A DNA stretch of 64,000 nt, from NCBI GenBank assembly GCA_037074705.1, contig CM073595.1, positions 22,222,501 through 22,286,500 of the forward strand, read 5' to 3'. Below are positions 51,801 to 60,800 of the stretch, piece by piece; position 1 is the first letter of the stretch, and the number at the start of each line of letters is the position of its first letter. Origin of the DNA: Zhengitettix transpicula (lineage: Eukaryota; Arthropoda; Insecta; Orthoptera; Tetrigidae). The notes below the pieces were generated by a model, which ran no database searches, was not told where the DNA came from, and was given only the letters and a program-made list of their open reading frames with translations. The position numbers and the translations under genes are program-made.

Positions 51801-54800
51801 GCAACATCCATTACCTTCGATTTAACTCGAATCTCGGTTGTTTTCCCGTTATTTTCAAGGAAATCCTCTCCAGCCCCACCCCTATCTTGCCTATTAACAA
51901 CATCGGTAGAAATACTATCAACGTCAATCGTCCCGGCATTTATTTATTCCACGCTAATATCGATGATTTAACATGTTAGAAAATTTCCATCCCATTCACT
52001 CCCGCCCCTTGGGGCTAAATGGCCAATTTGATGCTATAATTGAACTGGACGACATCCATAACCTTGGATTTGACTCCAATCTTGGTTGTATTCGCGTTAT
52101 TTTGTTGCAGCGTTCCTCCACCCAACACCTAAAAGTGCTCTACTGATAATCCCGACCCGCTTCTGGGGGTGGTAGACGCGTCTCACCCCAACAGTCGGTA
52201 GAAACATTATCAATATCTGTGACCCCTAAAAATATTTATCCGACTGAAATATCGACTGTTTTAGCATGTTTAAATATTTCCACCCCCGCTTCCGGGGTAG
52301 ATTTGTATAACGAACATACAAATATACAAACTTACAACATACATACATACATACACTCATTTTTATTTATAAGACAATATAAAACCTTTTTAAAAGAGTA
52401 TAAAAAGCAATGGTTCTGAAACACTTTTATTTTTGATTAAACGTCGTTATTAATGGAAACAACATCGGTTAAAATAGTATGAACAACACCACCCCTAAAT
52501 CTGCTACTTTCCCGTGGTGGAAAGGGTTTACTCATATCACATCGGTAGAAACACTATCAATCTAGTTTACCCATAAACACATAACATTTTGGCAGTTTTA
52601 GAATAATAGACAATTCTCGCCCCCAGCCCTAAGCAAGCTCACCACTAATGTCTAAAGGGATTTATATTTTCAACAGCATCCGTTGAAATAGTATTCACGT
52701 AATTCACCTCCAAGAACGCGCAAGAACTGACTATTTATCTTCCCTTCCAACCCCCACCCTTTCGGGTTAAATGGGCAATTAAAAATATTTATCCGAAGTA
52801 AACTCACTGACATCCATAACCTTCGATTTGAATCCAAACTCGGTTGTATTCGCGTTATTTTTCTGTAAAGCATCTCCACCCCAAACCCTAACGGTGCCCT
52901 TTTTCCAGGGCGTAGGAGATGAATATTATATTCAGATAACATCGGTAGAAACACAATCAATATCTTTGACCCCGAAAATATTTATCCAAATCTAATACCT
53001 GCTGTTTTAGCATGTTTAAGTATTTCAACCCCCGTCCACCCCCGCTTCTGGGGTTGGTAGACGCGTCTCGCCCCGACAGTGTTGTTTTCCTAGTCGCAAA
53101 GAACCCGTGTACGAAATTTGGTGAAATTTGCTCCAGCGGTGTAGATTTGTATTCTCCACCCCAAACGGTAGGGGTGCTCTTTCCCCAGGCTGTAGAGGTT
53201 GAAAATTATATTCAGATATCATCAGTGGAAAGACTATAAATATCTTTGACCCCTAAAAATATTTATCCGACTGAAATATCGACTGATTTAGCATGTTCAA
53301 ATATTTCCAACCACGTCCACCCCCGCTTCTGGGGGTGGTAGGTGCGTCTCACCCCGACAGTGTTGTTTTCGTTGGCCGCAAAGAACACGTGTACGAAATT
53401 TGGTGAAATTTGATCCACCGGTATAGATTTGTATTCTCCACCCCAAACCCTAAGGGTGCCCTTTTCCCAGGGTGTAGGGGATGAAAATTATATTCAGAAA
53501 ACATCGGTAGAAACACCATAAATATCTTGGACCCCTAAAAATTATTATCCGACTAAAATATCGGCTGTTTTAGCATGTTTAAATATTTCAACCCCTGTGC
53601 ACCGCCGCTTCTGGGGGTGGTAGACATGTCTCACCCCGACAATGTTTGTTTCCTGGTCGTAAAGAACACGTGTTCGAAATTTGGTGAAATTTGCTCTACC
53701 GGTGTAGATTTGTATAACGAACATACAAATATACAAACATACAAACATACAAACATACATACACTCTTTTTTATTTATAAGATAGCTGGGTGCCCGGCGT
53801 TGCCCGAGATGTCATTTATCTATAACCATTTTTGGTTACTTTTGCGCTATTTTTATGTAAAGCTCCTCGAACCCTATCCCTAAATGTTCCCCACCTTCCA
53901 TGCCGAAGGGGGATGAAGTCATTGACTAAATATATCGGCCGTTTTTACATGTTAGAAGATGACCACCCCCACAAATATGCGATATTGAAAAATAATGTAT
54001 TCCACGCAAAAATCGGCCGATTACATTGTCTGAAAATTTATTCCCCCGCCCAACACCTCCCAAACCCGTCGCGTTACCCAGGTTGTCACAATTAGATTCA
54101 GCGACATTCATAGTCTCGGAATTGATTCGATTCTCGGTTGTTTTTGCGGAATTTTATTTAACGTACCTCCACCCCACCCCTAAGCTTGCTCCCCTCACAG
54201 GGGTTAAATTATACACAAACAACATCGGTATAAATACCATCAAAGTAATTAATCCCAGGAAATAATTATCGCAAATATCGACCGTTTAACATGTTTGAAA
54301 TTTTTCACCCCCGACCATTCCCGCTTCGGGGACTTAAACGGTCAAGTTTAATGTCATAATTAAACTCAGTGACAATCCTGATAGTTTCTGGTTTCTTTTT
54401 ATGTAATGCTACTTCCACGCCAACCCTTAAGGGTGCACCCTTCCGAGTCCGAAAGGGGTTGAAATTACACACAGAGAACATGTAGGGAAATTTTATTAAT
54501 CTAATTCATCCCGAAATATATTTAATTGACGAAAAAAATGCCGGTCAACTCATCCCAACCCAGCCGATACCCGCGCGTTGTCCAGATTTTCATAAATAAA
54601 TTCAGCAACATCCATTACCTTCGATTTGACTCGAATGTCGGTTGTTTTACCGTTATTTTCAAGGAAATTAATTAAACTCAGTAACAATCCCGATAGCTTC
54701 TGGTTTCTTTTTATGTAATGCTACTTCACGCCCATCCTTAAGGGTGCACCCTTATGAGTCCGAAAGGGGTTGAAATTATACACAGAGAACATGTAGGGAA

Positions 54801-57800
54801 ATTTTATTACTGTAATTCATCCCGATATATATTTAATTGACGCAAAAAACAGCCGGTCAACTCATCCCAACCCAGCCGATACCCGCGCGTTGTCCAGATT
54901 GTCATAAATAAATTCAGCGACATCCATTACCTTCGATTTGACTCGAATCTAGGTTGTTTTACCGTTATTTTCAAGGAAATTAATTAAACTCAGTGACAAT
55001 CCCGATAGATTCTGGTCTCTTTTTATGTAATGCTACTTCACGCCCACCCTTAAATGTGCACCCTTATGAGTCCGAAAGGGGTTGTAATTATACACAGAGA
55101 ACATGTAGGGAAATTTTATTAATGTAATTCATCCCGTAATATATTTAATCAACGCAAAAAACAGCCGGTCAACTCATCCCAACCCAGCCGATACACGCGC
55201 GTTGTCCAGATTGTCAAATAAATTCAGGGACATCCATTACCTTCGATTTGAACACGTGATTTTGAGAAAAATTGTTCTAATAATGTAGATTACGTGGATA
55301 ATATTTTCATTGAAGTTGTAGTAAACTAAATTATAAACTATGTTAGCATGTAGAGTTTTTGTTACATGTATTTGTGCGTGATTATTTGTTGCTTTGTTTC
55401 TTCTCAATAATACAACTTCAATTACGGAATAAATGTAAAATTATGTTTATAACAATTTATAATATAAAAACTTTTTAAAAGAGTATAAAAAGCAATGGTT
55501 CTGAAACACTTTTATTTTTGATTAAACGTCGTTATTAATGGAAACAACATCGGTTAAAATAGTATGAACAACACCACCCCTAAATCTGCTACCTTCCCGT
55601 GGTGGAAAGGGTTGAATTTTTACTCATATCACATCGGTAGAAACACTATACCCATAAACACATAACATTTTGGCAGTTTTAGAATAATAGACAATTCTCA
55701 CCCCCAGCCCTAAGCAAGCTCACCCCTAATGTCTAAAGGGATTTATATTTTCAACAACATCCGTTGAAATAGTATTCACGTAATTCTCCTCCAAGAACGC
55801 GCAAGAACTGACTATTTATCTCCCCTTCCAACCCCCACCCTTTCGGGTTAAATGGGCAATTAAAAATATTTATCCGAAGTATACTCACTGACATACATAA
55901 CCTTCGATTTGACTCCAAACTCGGTTGTATTCGCGTTATTTTTCTGTAAAGCAACTCCACCCCAAACCCTAAGGGTGCCCTTTTCCCAGGGCGTAGGAGA
56001 TGAATATTATATTCAGATAACATCGGTAGAAACACTATCAATATCTTTGACCCCAAAAATATTTATCCAAATCTAATACCTGCTGTTTCAGTATGTTTAA
56101 GTATTTCAACCCCCGTCCACCCCCGCTTCTGGGGTTGGTAGACGCGTCTCACCCCGACAGTGTTGTTTTCCGGGTCGCAAAGAACCTGTGTACGAAATTT
56201 CGTGAAATTTGCTCCAGCGGTGTAGATTTGTACTCTCCACCCCAAACGCTAGGGGTGCTCTTTCCCCAGGCTGTAGAGGTTGAAAATTATATTTAGATAT
56301 CATCAGTGAAAAGACTATAAATATCTTTGACCCCTAAAAATATTTCTCCGACTGAAATATCGACTGTTTTAGCATGTTCAAATATTTCCACCCCTGTCCA
56401 CCCCCGCTTCAGGGGGTGGTAGGCGCGTCTCACCCCGACAGTGTTGTTTTCCTGGTCGCAAAGAACCTGTGTACGAATATTCGTGAAATTTGATGCACCG
56501 GTATAGATTTGTATTCTCCACCCCAAACCCTAAGGGTGCCCTTTTCCCAGGGTGTAGGGGATGAAAATTATATTCAGAAAACATCGGTAGAAACACCATA
56601 AATATCTTGGACCCCTAAAAATTATTATCCGACTAAAATATCGGCTGTTTTAGCTTGTTTAAATATTTCAACCCCCGTGCACCCCCGCTTCTGGGGGTGG
56701 TAGACATGTCTCACCCCGACAGTGTTTGTTTCCTGGTCGTAAAGAACACGTGTACGAAATTTGGTGAAATTTACTCTACCGGTGTAGATTTGTATAACGA
56801 ACATACAAATATACAAACAAACAAACATACAAACATACAAACATACAAACAAACATACAAACAAACATACATACACTCTTTTTTATTTATAAGATTAGAG
56901 GTCATTATTATACAATTATATAATACAGGCACTAGTCAGTCCAACTTGTACAAGTGCCAACGTCTGACGTCGATATTGTAAAATTTGTATCACGGGAGTC
57001 TGGCGTCGCATCGACATAGAAAAAAAGCAAACGACGATAAATTGTCCAACTAGTCGCAGTGATGAATGTCATGACGTTGCAGATGACCAAAAAAAGAAAC
57101 GAATAAAAAAGTCTGTAACAGCTTCATGAATGCAACAGCAAGGATGATGGAGTAATTTAAATTCCGAGACAGGTAGAAACGTTGTTAAGCTGTAAGTAGA
57201 CAGAAACAGACAGACCAAGGAAGGGAGTGAGTGTTATTAAGAGGTTTTAGAAAGTCGAAAATATATTTTTGTAGATGGTTGTAGATTTTGGCGTTTCCTC
57301 GTGAGACGAAACGAGCACAACATCCAGTCTGACTCGGAGAAAAGTCCAAGAAAAACCGGTAATAAAATATTTATTATACCATAAGGGTCACCTTAAACCA
57401 TGTAACATAATTTAAAAGATTTGTTTTAATTATATTGCAAACAATAGAAGCGTATGATGTTTGTTTTGTCATTAAATTAAATTTAGTTAAGTTTGAAAGA
57501 CAAACTTTAAATTTTCAATTTCAATTACCAAAACAAATAATAACAAATTTCTTAGTGTTCTATTTACATGTTCGAACCTTAATTAATAAAGGCAAAGGAT
57601 GTGGACAGTTGATTAAAACCTCAACTCTGTATTCATTACCGCAGTCAACCGCTACACCTTCCTTTCCAGATATGGGATTAAAGATATCAAAAGGCGAATA
57701 AACCACAACGTACGCGAGCTCACAAGTTGTAATTTTTTATGAACAACGTTAAATTTTGTTTAGACGCCGTGGGAAGTCCTTTAGTGAACAGTTGCGGACG

Positions 57801-60800
57801 AATATTGTCGAAGTGCAGAGGACAGAAATAAGGTTGTTAATTAAAGGATTCGAAAAGTGTATCAACACTTTTTATTATTATTTTTTAAATTATAACCACG
57901 ACAGCCTTCTTTGTGAGGAGAACGTGAATATAATTACACGGACAAAGTCCGAAGGGAGAGTTTGATATGTCGAGCTGAAGGAAATAGATGTGGAAATTAA
58001 GCTGACTGAAACGATAAGCAGAAAGCAGTAGTTTCAAAAGGCTTGGGAAGTGTTTTGAAAATGATAAACAGAACCAGACAGCTGTGGCAACGAGTATTAG
58101 TAAACTCGCTGATAGAAATATCAGTGTTGGATTGAGGCTACAAAATACCTTATACTCTGGGGAGATTTTTTTTTCCTGGGAGACGTACTGGTTACAAAAC
58201 ACAAAAATAAATTGCTAAAAAGCAATTGTTTCGTATTATTTATCTATGAATTCCTATATGCAAGAAAGTCAATAATAATAGTTTAAGAAATGATTCTTGG
58301 ATTATCAGCCGGATCAAATTATTATCATCACCACCGTCGTCAGGTAGACAACCTGATGATAATCGCTGAAACGTTGTGTCCTGACCAACATTTCACCCTG
58401 GTTGATAAACCGAGAATCATTTATTAAAAGGGTCAATATTGCTGAGAACACAAGTCTAAAAAAGGAGCAAAGAACATGGTATGAAGTAATTTAATATCTT
58501 CAAAATCAAATTCATTGTTAATTTTGCATGTAATGAAAGGGCTGAAAAAATCTAAAAACCTCTCTCTGTATTCTTACGTAATACTAAAATCTTACGACGA
58601 CATTAAAAATCCTTTGTGAATTGCGAAACTCTCCGGTAATTTTGATCAGGGTACAAAATAGGACGTCAATACGTATAATTGAGAATATCTTTCCCGGAGC
58701 ATAATAATGTTTATTTAAAGACCTACTAACACTCACTGTTCATATTTAAAAAATTACTTATTACAAAATTATTTTTCTTTAACAGCGCCACGTTTCGGTA
58801 CTTATTTGTACCTTCTTCAGGCTGTAAGGTTTGTGTAAATGTTATAAACGTTTCTTCAGTCCAATCATTATTTGACTCCAAATAATAAATGGTATTATAA
58901 TGTATATTATAATTTTAAGAATGAAGCTGGGGGGAAAAGACAGTCGGATCACAGCCTGAAGACGGTACAAAAAAGGACCGAAACGTAATTCTCTGAAATT
59001 AAGAAAGTTATTTTTGTTAATTATAAAAATGTCTATTAAATATATCTTATTATAACTAAAACAGACGTTATATTAATTGCCAAAATATATTTTAGACGTT
59101 TTATTATGATGATTGTTTCATTAACCGTGTTAGGACGAAAGCCCCAATGAATACTTAAGAGGAGGTCTATATAAATGGTATAGAGACTGGATACGTGGGT
59201 TTATTTCACATTTGTTTTTTTTTATTTAGTATGATAATTAAAACAATTCGTTGCTCTCCTGCCACAGAGCAGTTATAATAAACTATATCTACTATTCAAT
59301 GATTCGTCGGGGTTTAAAATTCTATTTATAAATTGCCATTAATATTTAACCACTCAAAGGTCTTTTAAAGCCACGTTTTTTATTATTAATATAAATATTC
59401 AGTTCTAATATTATGAAGATTGATATTTTGTTAAATTATAATTTTAATAATCCACTTTATCAGTCCCATTTTAATTGTTTTGAAGACATCCAAAATTCTA
59501 TTAATACTAGCCATTTTCAACTTCTAGTCTAAATTTTTTAAAATATAAATAAGGGCCTCTAAGCGAGATTTACAATTCATGTATATATTATATCATAATT
59601 TGAAATTTAAATTTATATATACATTCTATATACTTTTTTTAAAATAAAAATAACTTCATTATAATATATCATATTAGTTTATGCACATCTCTATTATTAC
59701 ATTCATTTTGTTCGTCAATCATCCAGACCTAAACTGTCATTAATGTATCTTAAAAAGATTTCCTGAATAAGTCGACCATTGACAAAATAGGACCTGTTAT
59801 TTTGGAACCTTGACAAAATAAAATTTTTGCACTAAAACTGGTATGTAATATACGAATCATTAAATTTTATATCAATGTAATTAGTTATATCGTCATAAAT
59901 AATTTAGCTAAAGAAAATTAAATATAAACAACAAAAAACAGTAACGTTCAATACGTTACATTAAAATAATTCTTACATAGTTAACGGTAGTTACGTAACG
60001 TATTTTCTTCCCGTTTATAAACTCAAATTTAGAACGTAAATTTTACGTCTCTTAAAGGAGGAAATTCGTCGTTTTGTAGTGAGAATTTCTTTTAGAACAA
60101 CAAAGACTGCGTAAGAGCCAGAAAATTTCTTTTTGTACCAATTCCTCGCCACTCGATTTATTTCTACGTCCTAATTCCGTAAATACTCAAAATTTTGCAA
60201 TGAAATTCGCCAAGGTAGTTTATAGCTAAAAAAAAGGACCATAAATTTATAACTCACAGATAGTTGTGGTGGTTAGAAATTACCAATAATTATAATCGTA
60301 ATCGAAACATCATAAATTTCTATCCCTTTTACCATTTGGTGTTTAATTAATAATTCAGCGTTTTTGTTGACAACAGTAAATAATTTTTACGTTATGTTAT
60401 TTACGTTTTGCAGTTCATGTTTGTTCCTCACGAATATTGTTACTCTGTATCCTACTAAAATCAATATTTCCAAATTTTACCTAAAAAATACCAGACGTGT
60501 GATTTCGATATATTTATGCGAAAGTTGTTTTTTAATGTAATTCGTAATAGCATGAAACCTGTAAAAATATCTGAATCTAGCTACCAAGATAGAATTTTTT
60601 TTATTATTTTTTTATTTAAGTACAACAAATTCGAGGGTTATTTTTCATTTCGTATGTTTCAAGCAGTTTCGTGTCACCCCCCTGAAAGTCAAGTAAAATT
60701 ATAATTGATACACAATGTAATTTTTTGTTTGGTGAAGTTGAATACGTTTAGGGGCCGGGGGCGGGGGGAATACCTGACGTGCAGGATCACAGTTCCCAGG

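Noticed and set aside
51040..54265. Repeated 60-100-codon frames with similar sequences (for example around 51122 and 53926)
   Set aside because: They recur because the Helitron-like units are duplicated; both strands are equally open and no start, motif or splice context supports a protein.
50967..56894. CRISPR-like or satellite array
   Set aside because: Repeat periods (280-307 bp and about 3 kb) and terminal structures fit nested transposons; there are no short regularly spaced repeats with unique spacers.
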